Positions 1-11,155 of a DNA stretch of 48,344 bases are shown here, one piece after another. The DNA comes from Thermomucor indicae-seudaticae (taxonomy: Eukaryota > Mucoromycota > Mucoromycetes > Mucorales > Lichtheimiaceae). The notes under the pieces are model-generated. The model made no database searches. It saw only the letters and a program-made list of their open reading frames with translations, and had not been told where the DNA came from. Where the stretch lies: positions 1 through 48,344 of the forward strand of contig JSYX01000238.1 in assembly GCA_000787465.1 (NCBI GenBank), in the 5' to 3' direction. Numbering within the stretch: the stretch's first letter is position 1; every line of letters begins with the position of its first letter. The position numbers and the translations under genes were made by a program.

Positions 1-393
1 CTGTCTCTCTCAACATCGAACACCTCAACAAACACCACACCCATATGGATGCCAAGAATAACTGAATAAACCATTCACAATGAGTTTAGCGCCCTCCTGT
101 GCAATGGGTTTCTAGCTTATCTATTTGACAATTATCTCGTAATTTTAGGCATTAGCAAGGAAAAATTATTACGTCAATATTTTTATCAAGCAGTTAAATA
201 CTGATCATTCCGATCCAGAGCCAAGGATAGTCTTTCGGATTGTACGAAATAGGCTGTTCAGTAAAGTCGCACTATCCTCCTGACTAAAGCAGCAGTGTCA
301 ACGTCCACGCCACACAGCTGTGGAAAGAATTTTCTCTTTGGAAAGTTCTCTTCATATCACCACGGCGAAAATTGGGCGGGCCAGAGAGCGGGT

Positions 394-486
394 GGGCGGA
401 TTTGACCAAATCGCTCAGAAATCCGCCCTAGAGGTTCCACAAGTTACGGACTTGCAGCAGTACGGAGTTTTTGGCAAAATCCGCCC
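394..486. repeat. Inverted and direct GGGCGGATTT copies
   Basis: GGGCGGATTT at 394-403 is exactly complementary to 419-428 across a 15-nt loop, so the pair could form a hairpin. A further direct copy of the complement lies at 477-486. No function is evident. Confidence 0.6.
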
Positions 487-540
487 TGAAATCCGTCGGT
501 TTTTCACCGTAGTGACAGTTTACATATGAAACTAACGTCT

Positions 541-633
541 GTACATCTCCGGAGAAGCTTTGATTACGCAATTCATAATGACATACATGTACATGTCCTG
601 AAACGTTTTGATCACGCAAGGCATATTGGCGTA
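541..633. repeat. 45-bp imperfect tandem duplication
   Basis: Two units, 541-585 and 589-633, are separated by 3 bp. Both begin GTACAT and share the core GAT(T/C)ACGCAA. They differ at roughly a quarter of positions, so the duplication is old. Confidence 0.6.
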
Positions 634-1030
634 CATGCACAAGAGATGCGGATGTCCAAGCCATCCTACCTTCCGAGTGGCTATAGAATCTTTTCAAGAC
701 GCCCTTTTTTCTCTTTGTGTTCGCACCTTACCTTCACAGTTTTTACTTATTTGCAGTTTTTTACTGTACCATGACAAAGAAAGCTACCATTGTAAGACTT
801 GGTAATTGGACGAATTATCAAGTATTATTACTTCTCTCTTTGCAATTATTTTTTCTGACGGTTTCTTTATTTACGACAGACGAAACCATCCAACCAGACG
901 AAAGGCGACGTCTGTATCCACAAGCGGGTATGCACGTACACATGGTACATACATAAGGCCCTATTGTGGGTGATGCCAAGATCTGGAGGCTCATTTGAAC
1001 TCGCCCCCAACTCTTTCTTAGGCTTACCTG

Positions 1031-1830
1031 AGGGAAAACGCACGACCCGGAGGAACGGTACTGAAGGTGCGGGTGGAGCACGAGCCAGAACGTGAATATG
1101 TCATTTTCTCCTTGCGCCCCGATGGGGTCTGTCGCCTTCTTTCAGTAACACTGTATCATGCGCTCCGATGCATCTACCTTCCTTTATTATGCAGGTTGCA
1201 CAACAAAAGCTGGATCTCCAATTCAGGGATTCAGATAACCCAGTGTTTCCGGTCGCGGGCCGAAAGTAAGTAACTATGGGATGTGGATACTTGGTTTCTT
1301 TCTGATTTTACACATTTGTTTTACGTATAGCCCAGTGATCATGTTAGCCACGTGGAAAAGGTTGCAACCACTGCCAATTCTCCCAAGGTTAGATACCTTC
1401 TTTTACGATGACGATTCCGACGAGGAGAGAAGCAGCAGCACCGAACAACCTACGTCGCGAGGGGCAGGTCGCGGATATTTTGACGACGACGACACGGATA
1501 CGAAGAGTGGCACATAGTCAGACGACTCCGCTGCTGATAGCCAACCTATGCGTATGATGCGACGTAGAACGTTTCGCAACTTGTCAGACAAACGTTTCCT
1601 GGATGGTTTTTAGTTTGGGCCATTTTGGGCTGGATGGCGATGATAGACTGCAAGGCGACGATGTGAATTTAAGAGCGGAAGAAAGTACAGTGGGATCCCG
1701 CCTAATGCAGCGGCTCGACTCCTGGAAATATGTTGCAATAGCCTGGGGTTGCAATGGAGCGAGGTGGCAGCAGTTCCAGTTTCTGATTTGTATCCCCAAC
1801 TATTCCACAAGCCCATTCTTTATTTGAGCA
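1031..1830 (+). pseudogene. Decayed copy A of an unrecognised acidic-protein gene
   Basis: Fragments in several frames align in order with copy B at about 2350-3490. The first, near 1060-1125, reads VLKVRVEHEPEREYVIF. After a likely intron comes a piece ending DSDNPVFPVAGRK (about 1195-1267). After a second likely intron (GTAAGT near 1266 to TATAG near 1330) comes an acidic stretch with FFYDDDSDEE and YFDDDD. This is followed by LSDKRF (near 1580) and GHFGLDGDDRLQGDDVNLR (1617-1672). Stops and frame changes after 1517 break it. I do not recognise the family. The acidic patches and the RRR run in front of LSDKRF suggest a nuclear or chromatin protein, which is inference only. Confidence 0.5.
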
Positions 1831-2164
1831 TCGGCGAAGAAGCAGGTATGTCCAGATATCCTCGGATCTCATTTTCCATTAAGGCATTCATATAGTCAGA
1901 CGCTGCTAACCATTTCCTAAAACGATCTGCTATTAGCAATAATAGCACAACAATAAAAACCACAGGAAAGACCATCCCGCCATGCAAAAGAGGCATTTGT
2001 TTCATATTTAAATTAGTTCCTTTTATCTTTGTGTTTCCAATTCTCTGGAGATTAAAACAAGAGCAAGGTAGCCGGCTTGATACGCCCATTGGTAAGAGTG
2101 CCCATCGAAGAAACTGGGTCCGATCCCAGCCGGAGATGACTTCGAAAGAAAGGCGTAAAGACAA
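1820..2164 (-). CDS. Possible small membrane protein, weakly supported
   Basis: A 114-codon open frame contains one clear hydrophobic segment (MVFPVVFIVVLLLLIADRF, roughly residues 65-83) followed by a basic and acidic tail. It lies between two decayed gene copies, has no recognised relative and no visible promoter. It may be a chance frame or a relic. It is listed only because the hydrophobic block is unusually clean. Confidence 0.15.
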   Translation of the reverse strand: MSLRLSFEVISGWDRTQFLRWALLPMGVSSRLPCSCFNLQRIGNTKIKGTNLNMKQMPLLHGGMVFPVVFIVVLLLLIADRFRKWLAASDYMNALMENEIRGYLDIPASSPMLK

Positions 2165-2349
2165 AACATGTCTTGCTTATAATTGTTGTATTCGAAGGTT
2201 CTTACGTGGCTCATATTTAAGAATTGAAGCACCGCAAATCCTTTCAGTCTCGAACTTTGCCCTTTTCTGACCACATCCTTCTTTTCACTTTTTTCCTTCG
2301 CCAGAGGACATTACGTGTTCACATTCAGTTTCAGCGTCTCACAACTTCC

Positions 2350-3495
2350 TCACAGACTTCCACACAACATTTGTACGCTAGCGGTGCGAATGGCGCAACT
2401 TGATGCTGCAGAATTGCGAAAAGCGAGATCATGTCGATAGACATTGTGATGAATCGTTTTGCCATTCCCGCAACATACGTTCGCAGCAGCACCACAACTA
2501 TATTCTTTGCCTATGGACGCTCTTGGCGAAAAATTATCGTGTTTCTTCCCGGGAGGAAAGGCGTCCACTCTGCGGGTGGTCAGATTTGCACAGATGAACA
2601 ATTACGTCATGCTTTACGCCTCTCCGAAATGAAGATTCCGTCTCTGGGTCACATGTGTACTCAGGAAGGGCCAGCTCTAGACTGACGACGTTCAGGTGAG
2701 TGAAAGACTGGACTCCAGGAAAATTGGATGGTCTTTCATTTGTTAGTCAATTAAATATGGTTTATTTTAAGGAGACGGATAGCCCGGTGTTTTCGGTGGT
2801 GGGCCCCAAGTAACTATGGAAGGCGCTGCAACCGGTGCCGATCCAGAGAAGAAACGATAGGTTTTTCTACGACGACGAGGAGCCCGAGCTGAGAAGGGCG
2901 AATGCCGCCAAGAAACCTGCGTCGCCAGGTAGAGTTCGCGGTTTGCTGATGATGATAATGCGGACACAAAGACTAATAATCAACCAGTTCCTGTTAAGCG
3001 ACGCAGAGTCTTCTGCGATCTGTCGGACAGGCAGCTTTAAGAGGATTTCGGTTGGGGCATTTTGGTCTCCAATCAGATGACCGACTGCCAGGGGACAGTA
3101 TCAATTTGCGAGAAGACGAAGATACCGAGGAGGAACGAAGGCGCAAGTAAGTTTAATATAGATATACATACGCCGATGGTGAAAAAAGCAGAAAAGAGTG
3201 TTACTGACATTTTTGATGTAAAAGTGACAATATTGTCATTGGCCTTATCAACAGTATGCTGAACAGTGGAAACGAGGAGCAGATTATATAGGCTCACCAA
3301 TTGATGAGTAAGTCAGACTCGTGTTTTCTTGCGCTCAATGATCTAAATCATTCCATTTAACATGTCAGATAAACGTGGAACCATCTCGGGATACGTCCCA
3401 GAGTTTAAAAAAGAGGAAAAGAGACGGCGACGATGACGAAGACCGCTCTGTGTCTACGGCCAAAAAGCTACGGTGGAATGAAGACACGTTCTAAA
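2350..3495 (+). pseudogene. Decayed copy B of the same acidic-protein gene
   Basis: This copy parallels copy A about 1.5 kb upstream. It has TLRVVRFAQMNNYVML (near 2566-2615, compare VLKVRVEHEPEREYVIF) and TDSPVFSVVGPK directly followed by a stop (2773-2813, compare SDNPVFPVAGRK). Next come RFFYDDEEPE (near 2860), RRRVFCDLSDRQL (near 2998-3040) and GHFGLQSDDRLPGDSINLR (about 3056-3112), which is followed by an acidic EDEDTEEERRRK tail. Further fragments to about 3495 include a basic KRRRR-like segment. In-frame stops, frame switches and independent divergence show that both copies are probably dead, or that one is a relic of the other's duplication. Family unknown. Confidence 0.5.
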
Positions 3496-4100
3496 ATGCT
3501 GCTATAGTTCAGACATTTCTCCACCAAGCGTAAATAAAAGTTAATATAGTTTAATACGCTATAGACCATGTTCATGCTCAATGAATAAATGTTTCTCATA
3601 GGTACCATCTTTTTTCCTAATTAGTCATTTCCTTAACACATCAAACCGCCTCGTCATATTACAAAGACCTCTATCTCGATTCTTAATACATCGTCGTCAC
3701 CTCCAACGTCTGCTGGTCAGACTAGTCTCACCGGAGAAAAATCCCAAGCTCTTGTAAGCTGCAGAAAAGGGGAAGTTTGAATGGAGTATCAGGCTCACCT
3801 GCTCTATTTCTCTTTTTATAGTCTCTCCCGAAACATATCTTAAGAATCCCCTTCTGCTCGTTCTAACGCTATTACTATACAAAAAACACATCCCAAAGCC
3901 AAGGCATCTACACCGGAGTCGTACGGGTCGAACAGAATAATCGAATAACAAATAGCGACCTTCTGGTCTCATGTTCAAGCATATTTCCGACCGCCCACCG
4001 ACGATGACAAATTTTTGACACAGAAGGTGTGTACTAATCGCGCAACGTTACCATCGGTGAAGCCAAACGTTGCGCATTGTATAAGGTTGATATGGGACTC
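3496..4100. other. Intergenic, nothing recognised
   Basis: AT-rich spacer with no sustained frame that resembles a protein on either strand. I see no tRNA, repeat or regulatory structure. Confidence 0.4.
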
Positions 4101-4111
4101 CCATTTTTAGT

Positions 4112-5300
4112 TTGATCCCACCGCTGAGGAGACGTTATAAAGAGACCTGGTCTGAAGAAGTTGAAAATCTAATGCTTGGCGTACGAAGGAACTCGTTCGG
4201 ACCTGGTTCAATGACGAGTACATCTAGTCTTCGACGTGAATGGTCCCGTGATATAACCAACAAAATGGATAGCAATACTGGAGGCGCGTCAGGATCCACG
4301 AAAGCAGGAACAGCGCCTAGGGCGAGATATTTGCGTCCCGGACAGTCACTTACTGATCACTACTTATTGACGGAACGTCTCAACTCTGGAAGTTTAGTCG
4401 GACGCTTGATTATTGAAGAGAACAATGGATCCAAACGAACCGAAGGATGTAATGATAGATGCCGATAACGATAGCGACCACATATGCGTGGATTGTAATG
4501 CGTGGCTGTGAGGAAACTTGTCTGGGCTTCGTGGGTTGCCGAGTACATCTACTTCTCGACGGCCAAGGTCTCACGATCTGACCAACGGTACGGGTAGCAA
4601 TACTGGAGACGCATCAGGGTCCAAATAGCAGCAACAGAACCTAGCGCAAGATATCTGTGTCCTGGAGAACCAGCTACTGATGATTATTTGTTGACCGAGC
4701 ATCTCAGCTTGGACATTTGGTCGAACGCTTGGTTGTTGGAGATATTGTGGACCCAGACAAACTGAAGGATGTAATGACCGATGAAGATAAGGACAAAGGC
4801 CACATGGGAGTGATTCAGCATCATCCGTTGCAGGTTCTTCGAAAAGCAAAGACGGACTGGGTTGGGACTATCGTCTGAACCACCGGAAGAAATAGTTGAC
4901 CTTGGAGAAAGGTTGACGCAGAATCTACGGTGCGCGTGCTTATTCGGCTGTGACGACGTGAGTTTTGTGTACATAACTCATACGCGAAACTGCTTTATAT
5001 ATAATCTCGCATTGATCGTCTCATTGACTGATACGCTCATGAAGACCAAGAAACGTGTGCCGCTGGGACGCAAACTCCAAGAAGAGGTGGTGATTAACGA
5101 ATTTGGAAAGAAACGATCGTTGCGGCTGCTGGATCTGCCACTGAAATACGATCAATATCGGTATCACTGGGGACATATCGGACCCCCAACTAGAACAATG
5201 ACATATGAAACGATCCGGAAAGTGGATTACCCGAGGAGAATCAAAGGTGTCACCCATCAGGAACGCATCGAAAACCGTCATAGCCGACGTTGAAAGTATC
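4112..5300 (+). pseudogene. Decayed N-terminal region upstream of the RecQ relic, with internal duplication
   Basis: Polar, serine- and charge-rich fragments precede the helicase relic in the same orientation, so this is probably its N-terminal part, although a separate gene is possible. The segment 4198-4485 is repeated, diverged, at about 4523-4802. Matching pieces are ARYL(R/C)PG followed by LLTE(R/H)L, and GAAGGATGTAATGA near 4440 and 4765. The first copy is open for over 100 codons from 4112; the second has stops and shifts. From 5037 an open stretch begins MKTKKRVPLGRKLQEEVV. I recognise no domain in this part. Confidence 0.4.
4198..4802. repeat. Diverged tandem duplication of about 290 bp, period about 325 bp
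   Basis: Two units, about 4198-4485 and 4523-4802, share ordered blocks: GAGTACATCTA near 4214 and 4540, GATAGCAATACTGGAG against GGTAGCAATACTGGAG near 4267 and 4592, and ACTGATGATTATTTGTTGAC against ACTGATCACTACTTATTGAC near 4352 and 4675. A third shared block, GAAGGATGTAATGA, is near 4440 and 4765. Confidence 0.65.
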
Positions 5301-5429
5301 ATTCTAGTTGACAATGTCATCATGCGAAACTCTGGTCCTTGGCACGCATTAGTCCCAACTTTAAACGAATCAGCAAGCAAGTTTTCACAAATAACATCAT
5401 CCACGCCTATTAGAGACTGCGGGCAAGAA

Positions 5430-6560
5430 CAATATCGATGTTGGAACGCATCGACCAATTGGAGGCTGCCAATACTGCAATGAATAAGGAGAACGTATTT
5501 GTATTGCTGCCTACCTATGATAGGAAAAGTCTTTGCTATCAGCTTCCTCAACGGTACCAAGGGCGAGGTGTAACAATCGTCGTGTCGCCATTGCTATCGC
5601 TGATGGAGAAACGAATCGATCAACCGGTGAACGGACGGCCGAATTGCAGCTGCGCTTTTTAACAGCATTGTTTCGATCGAAAGTGGGTCAATCAAGATTT
5701 CAAGAGCAACCTTCCCAGGAAGCATCTGCTATATGGCACACCAACGATACGCAGCTTTTCAGGGTACATTAGAACGCATATACCGTTCGGGAAGCGCACT
5801 GCGTCTCGGACATGGCCTTCGCCCTGATTACAAAGTTTTAAAGGACTGATGGAGTGTTTCGCTGATGTCCCACTTGTGGCTCTGATGACGACTGCGAACG
5901 AGTTGGTTCAGCAGGATTTTATGCACGCACTTCGTATCAAAGGAAAATTAAAGCAGAGTTTCAATGGAACGAATCTCAAGGAAGATCGGTTTATTTACCT
6001 CAATACTTAGACACTTGCGGTGAAGCGGAATACGGGCTACACGATACGACGATATAAACAATTTCATTACTTGGTTTCAAGACGACAAGTGAAGAAGACG
6101 TCGCTGCAAAACTCAGGACGAACTACAGTTTACGGATAGAGTATTGTCATGCTCAGATGGACGCCGAGGAAAGAGCAGCGGTCCAAAAGCATGGCAGAGG
6201 GGTAGCATGGACACGGTTTTAGCGACAGCTGTATTTGGCAAGGGTATCGACAAAGCAAGCGTACAGCTCTGATACATTTTTTATGGCCACCTTCAATGGA
6301 AGGCTATCACCGAGGAACTGGACAAGGAGGACATGATGGGCTTCCGGCGGAATGTCATCTCTATTACAACTACCGTGATGCATTCGTTCAGCGAGTCTTG
6401 ATGGAGGACGGTGACGGCGACAAAGACCAATTGCGCGAGAATCTGAATAGGATGGTGTGAAAACGAGATCTACTGTCGCAGAGAAAGCTTGGTCCTAGGC
6501 AATGCGCTGGTGCCTGCGATAACTGCTCAAGGAACCAAAATATTAACATGGATCTTACTA
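5430..6560 (+). pseudogene. Decayed RecQ-family (BLM/Sgs1-type) DNA helicase
   Basis: RecQ helicases unwind recombination and replication intermediates 3' to 5'. The relic keeps family landmarks in order but in changing frames. They are NQLEAANTAMNKENVFVLLP (motif 0, from about 5455), KSLCYQLP (5525-5550), GVTIVVSPLLSLM (motif Ia, about 5568-5606), EAHCVSDM (motif II remnant, near 5791) and GLRPDYKVLKGL (5816-5851). Later landmarks are DVPLVALMTTANE (5867-5905), EGYHRGTGQGGHDG (motif VI remnant, about 6299-6340) and QCAGACDNC (6498-6524), a BLM/Sgs1-style RQC zinc-binding segment. The Walker A TGGGKS reads TYDRKS, motif II has lost its DE start (REAH), and in-frame stops occur throughout, for example around 5839 and 6008. 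These lesions lie in catalytic motifs, so introns alone do not explain them. Confidence 0.8.
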
Positions 6561-6599
6561 CCAAGGCGCAAGCAGTCGTGAAAATAGTTCGGCAAAGAC

Positions 6600-7582
6600 A
6601 AACAAATACGGGGAGAGGGTGACCTTCAATCAGCTTAGGGACCGAGTCAATAGACTACAATGGATAATCGACACTGGTATAGGGAACCAATCCTTCAAAG
6701 ACTGTCAAAGGCATTCGCAATAACTCGAAACAAGGGCTGATCCCAAAGGAAAAATAACAGAAAACCCTCTCGTATTGCTGATTTTTTGCATACAGTACAA
6801 TGATTCTGATTTTACATAACAAAAGTCAATACAGTTTTTTGAATAACTGCTTGCTCCCTCCTTGGTGATGTTTGCGTCAAGTTAAAGTGAAGTTTGCAGC
6901 GTGTTTCAGCGAGGATTTACGGTGTAATTGAAATACTTTTATTCTGTGATATAACGTTTCACGCAGTTATGGCATGTATCTTTGCAATCAAATGGCTGCA
7001 TAATAGATTACTCGTAAGAGTTCGTTGTCGGTATAACTGCTTCTCGTCGATATAAAGATTCGAACAGAAGAAATCATATACTGCAAATGGCGCGGCCATA
7101 TCCCTATCGTGAGGCTCCCGTTGGGGAGGCTCCCGTTGGGGAAGTAAGTGCAAAGTTCTATCAATGACGTGTATAAAGACACGTATATATTCTACTTGTT
7201 TATGGCCAATAAATAGATCGCTAGGAAAGGTGATCGTTGATATCGGAAACTGTCGAAATCTTTTGCTCTTTTTTATCCTGCTTACTTACAGTCAAATGCA
7301 GGTCCAGTTGCCCTGCCGGCAGTTATTCGACGTAGTAGAAGAGGGGTGAATTAACAAACACTATGTCCCTGGTTCTTGGATGGATACTATAGGTTGTACA
7401 GCATTGACAGTTGGTGACACAGTAACTGGGATCATGGTCTGCACCATGCATCCCCGCTGCCCTGCGCCCCTCTTGTACGAAAAGGGCATATCTGCTCGAG
7501 CTTGTATTTCGACTTCAGCCCTCTTCCAACAGAAATAAAGTCAGCCTCATCTCGAAGCACAGGGACGAGTGTGCATGCGGCA
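6600..7582. other. Intergenic region between the RecQ relic and the Ypp1 gene
   Basis: AT-rich spacer without a protein-like frame. It contains an exact 15-bp tandem duplication at 7111-7140. The final few hundred bases should hold the promoter of the downstream Ypp1-like gene, but no clear TATA box is placed close to the start. Confidence 0.4.
7111..7140. repeat. Exact 15-bp tandem repeat, two units
   Basis: GAGGCTCCCGTTGGG is present at 7111-7125 and again at 7126-7140 without mismatches. Confidence 0.9.
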
Positions 7583-10500
7583 ATGACATCTACAAAAGCA
7601 TCTCAAATATTTAAAGACATCGAAATCGCACGTTGTAAAGGCGATTGGCAAGCCATTCCCGATCTTGTCCGACGGTACAAGAAGCACGGTCCAAAGAATC
7701 CTGGTAATGCTGCTGCCATCTGTCTCAGGTACAAGACAAGGGCGACACGGCTAAAAAGAGAAAGGGAATAATAGTCTTTGAGGAATCGCTACTCGTGGAA
7801 GCTGCACTGGCACAAAAGGTTGCTGTTCTTGAAGCAAATCGATGTCTTGAGCATAGACACGATACACCAGAGAATCATATCGCGGTGGACAGTCGACTTG
7901 CAGAAGAACATGTAAAACCACTCGTTGAAAAACTTGAATCGGCACTTCAACAGCAGACTTCCGATCATTCGGACGTGGCTATGCACGCTGAGGTGGATAC
8001 TATAGACGTAGGGGAAAGGAACGGAGAGGAATGCTTATGGTTGCTATACACATAGTTTGCGAAAATCATTTTGGCTCGGTGTCATTACGAATGCGGCAAT
8101 TTTCAAGAGACAGTGGATATCGTAGAACAACTGTCGTTCAACAAGGATGATGTTAGTTCCGGTTATGGTCAAGTCTTGTTTCTCCAAGCGCGGGCAATGA
8201 AGGGTAAAACATGAAAAAATAGAGGAAGCGAGCTTTACTGATTCCGGGACAATGCTTATATAGCGGTGTCGTATGAGATACTGGGTAGAATCGAATCGGC
8301 TCTGCAGAGCCACTTGGGCATAGTATCGCTCTTGGATTCTTCCTCTGGAAACGGTGGTGGTGATACTGAATTCATCGCATGGGCAGAAGAAGCATTATAC
8401 CGAGCAGTACTGCTTTCGGTGCGACCAGAGTAAGGCAGTTTATATACAATAAGGGAGAGAGAGATAACTGGGTTAACGCAAAAATTGCAAGTACCCCGCA
8501 AAGTCAACAAAGCGCCCTGGATATTGTTCGGGCTTACCACTCAGTCACTGCAAGTCAGCCACTGACTTGGCGCACGCATAAACGACTTGTTGCCGTTCGA
8601 CACTCTTCCCGCTTCATGTCCGAACAATATCGTGAAGGAAAATATATACCGCCTGCCATAGATACCAACGGGTAAATCGACTCGCTGTCAAGAGGAAACA
8701 AATGGCTTTTTACTGAAACATTACATATAGAACCTCTCTTACCCACCAACAAACATTTGCTTCAGAGATTATGCATATGCATACCATACATGAAAAACTG
8801 CTACTTGACACAGCTCAGTTTCCCCGTGCCGGGGAATCCAATTCATATCTTCTCGAATTTATCGATCAGTTTGCTATGGATCTTGACCTGATTGATGCGT
8901 CAGGGTATCATATGATGGGATACATTGAGGTAAGACTGGTCGCATGTCAACGAAGAAAGCAGAATTCCCATTTGGGAAGTATTTTTAGGTCCTGAACCGT
9001 GTCTCTCAATACACCTTCAATTCACCACGCTTAAGCCGCCATCTCTTTCATGCTCTTGTCCGTTTAGGAGATTATGATGAAGCCTTGCATGCTTTACGCT
9101 CTTATCTATACCTTGTCGGTCTAAGGTCACAGGCTTGGGACGACAGTCGTCTGAATGGAGATGCACTTGCGCTTGATACGAAGGGTAACAATGTGCCGAC
9201 GCCGCCTGTAAACGGATCTGTGTTTCAGCGCCTAGTGGATGAAAGTATATCATCAGACAGTAAACACGCAACATTGGCTTCCAGTCGCGGAGATGGTGTC
9301 GAGAGCGAATCGACTCGAGATATCCTGAACGTTCTGTTGTCTGCGGTGCGAATGTATTGCGACTGTTTACAGAATGGCCCGGCTGCGGTAGAAATGGCTG
9401 AATTGGCCAAGCGAAAGTGGGATCGGTTGCAAGATCACTTGAAGGTACAATGGATCAGGCTTGGAGCACACGTCGAGCGGAATCTGGGTGCGGCTTATGG
9501 CCTTTTAGCCCATCAAAGTAAGATAGAACAAACGTGTGATAGCAAAGTATTCTTGATCGTAAATCCCTTTCTTATTAGTGACGGATGCTGCTTCAAGGAC
9601 AAGTTATTACGAGAAAGCATTGGAGGCACTTTTACGCTCGGTGGAGTTATCTTCTGATAATGATGAGGATGTATGGAAGACTTATTATCAACTAGCACTG
9701 CATTATGGCGAGACACGGGATGTTGGCAACGCTATTCAAGCCGTAGCCAAAGCTCTACAAGTGAATCCTGGTCATATTCCTTCATGGCATCTTTTAACCT
9801 TAGCGTGTTCCTGCCCGGCGCAGGGAGACCTTCAACGTGCACTCAAGACGTGTGCGATTGGTTTACGGGAAGCATCTTTCGAAGAGAAAGCAGAGGAACA
9901 GTTGATGCTGCAGATGACTGAAAATCTCGTCATTGGGGCTTTAGAAGGACCCGAAGCGGCGTTAGCAGCACTAGAGCAACTTTTTGCTGCCTGTGGAAAA
10001 CTAATGACACCGGAAGCAAGCCATGATTATTATTATCATCACCATCGGAACGGCATGGTGGTTTCAGGTTCGCTTGGGAATCTGAGTGATGCAGCAGCTA
10101 CTAGCGAACAGCAACAACAACAGCAACAGCAGAGACGACGTGGTCTGAGTATAGGAACCACCCACAGCAGTTTATCACAACTTGTTGTTGAACCGTCGCG
10201 GTCTCATGACGGTGTTCGCAGAAACGGTCTGTCCAATAACCGATCACGGTCCGCGTCTTCGTTTGGCCAAAAGCAACAAGCAGCAGCTATGGATCATTTG
10301 GGAATTCCTAGCACGGAAGATAAATCAGATACCGCTAGTATAAAGTCTACTTCATCCAAACATGGGCTTCAACTATTCAGCTCTAAAAGTACGAGTCGAC
10401 GTAAAGGGTCTGAACAGAACGCAAATGAACGGAGGAAAGGCAGGTTTGAGCCCACGAATATGTATTTGGGGTTAATTGACTGACTGAATATATAAAAGGG

Positions 10501-11117
10501 TTACCTGAATCAGCTTCAATGAATACGATAGCGTCATCGAACGCCTCGCTAAGCAGCGTCCCTGCCTGTTGTTCTTCTCAGCAGTCTCGATTACTTTCCG
10601 AGCTCTGGTTATTATCCGCCTCATGTTTTTTGAAGCTTGGCAAACTGGAAGAGGCCTTAAAGGCAGTTGAGGAAGCGGAAAATGCGGACCGGTGCACGAA
10701 TCCTCGGGTCTGGTGTATGTTAGGACGTATCCATCTAGCGAGCCAGGACTTGGAAGAAGCGATGGAAGCACTGGACAAGGGGTTAATGATTGATCCCAAC
10801 AGTGTCGAGTGTCGTGTCTGGTTAGCACAAGCCCATATGGCCCTGGGAAGAATGGAGACAGCCGAAGGACTTTTAGAGCCTTTAACCAAAGGCGTAGGTT
10901 GGGACTGTGCAGAAGCATGGCAAGTACATGTAGACATTGTTATTACCGGCGATGTTTGTTATTCTAAAAGGCAGGCGGGCTGGATAGGTACCATCTTGGG
11001 AATATTTATTGCAAGACGGGCCGAGCGGATCGTGGAAAGCATTGTTTGTTGTATGCATTGGAATTGGAAAGCACGAGTCCTGTTCAATCGTTTTCGATTT
11101 TGCCTCGTTGCGTATAA
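7583..11117 (+). CDS. Ypp1/TTC7-family TPR scaffold of the PI4-kinase complex
   Basis: Ypp1/TTC7 links phosphatidylinositol 4-kinase Stt4/PI4KA to Efr3 at the plasma membrane. Exon 1 starts at ATG 7583 (MTSTKASQIFKDIEIARC) and contains WQAIPDLVRRYKKH, typical of the family N-terminus. It ends at 7703, and the frame continues at 7775 as VFEESLLVEAAL. Later exons give YEILGRIESALQSHLGI, LFHALVRLGDYDEALHALRS, and helical TPR repeats. A Q-, S- and H-rich linker (residues coded at 10020-10470) separates the middle from the C-terminal TPRs (10519-10920, for example LGRIHLASQDLEEAMEALDK). A last exon from about 10978 ends LYALELESTSPVQSF and a TAA at 11115-11117. The assignment rests on overall pattern. 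The low-complexity insertion is not conserved in the family as far as I know. Several inner exon edges are approximate. Confidence 0.8.
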
Positions 11118-11155
11118 TATATACACGTCTGGGGTATGTACAAAGAGGAAAAAGT

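Larger units (their letters stand above)
1..1030. other. Gene-poor left edge with short repeats
   Basis: No convincing coding region is seen here. The stretch holds a GC-rich patch with inverted and direct copies of a 10-bp word (394-403 inverted against 419-428, and a direct copy at 477-486). It also holds a 45-bp imperfect tandem repeat (541-585 and 589-633). The rest is AT-rich without a sustained frame. Confidence 0.5.

Noticed and set aside
2085..2145. tRNA-like arm: CTGGG and CCCAG flank a TCCGAT loop
   Set aside because: The T-loop lacks the TTCRA consensus, no matching acceptor stem or anticodon arm could be laid out, and the A box is absent.
5021..5560. Minus-strand frame of 179 codons
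   Set aside because: It lies antisense to the decayed RecQ region and has no protein-like motif.
5430..6560. An intact intron-rich RecQ gene
   Set aside because: Changes in the Walker A motif and motif II, together with stops inside conserved blocks, cannot be removed by splicing.
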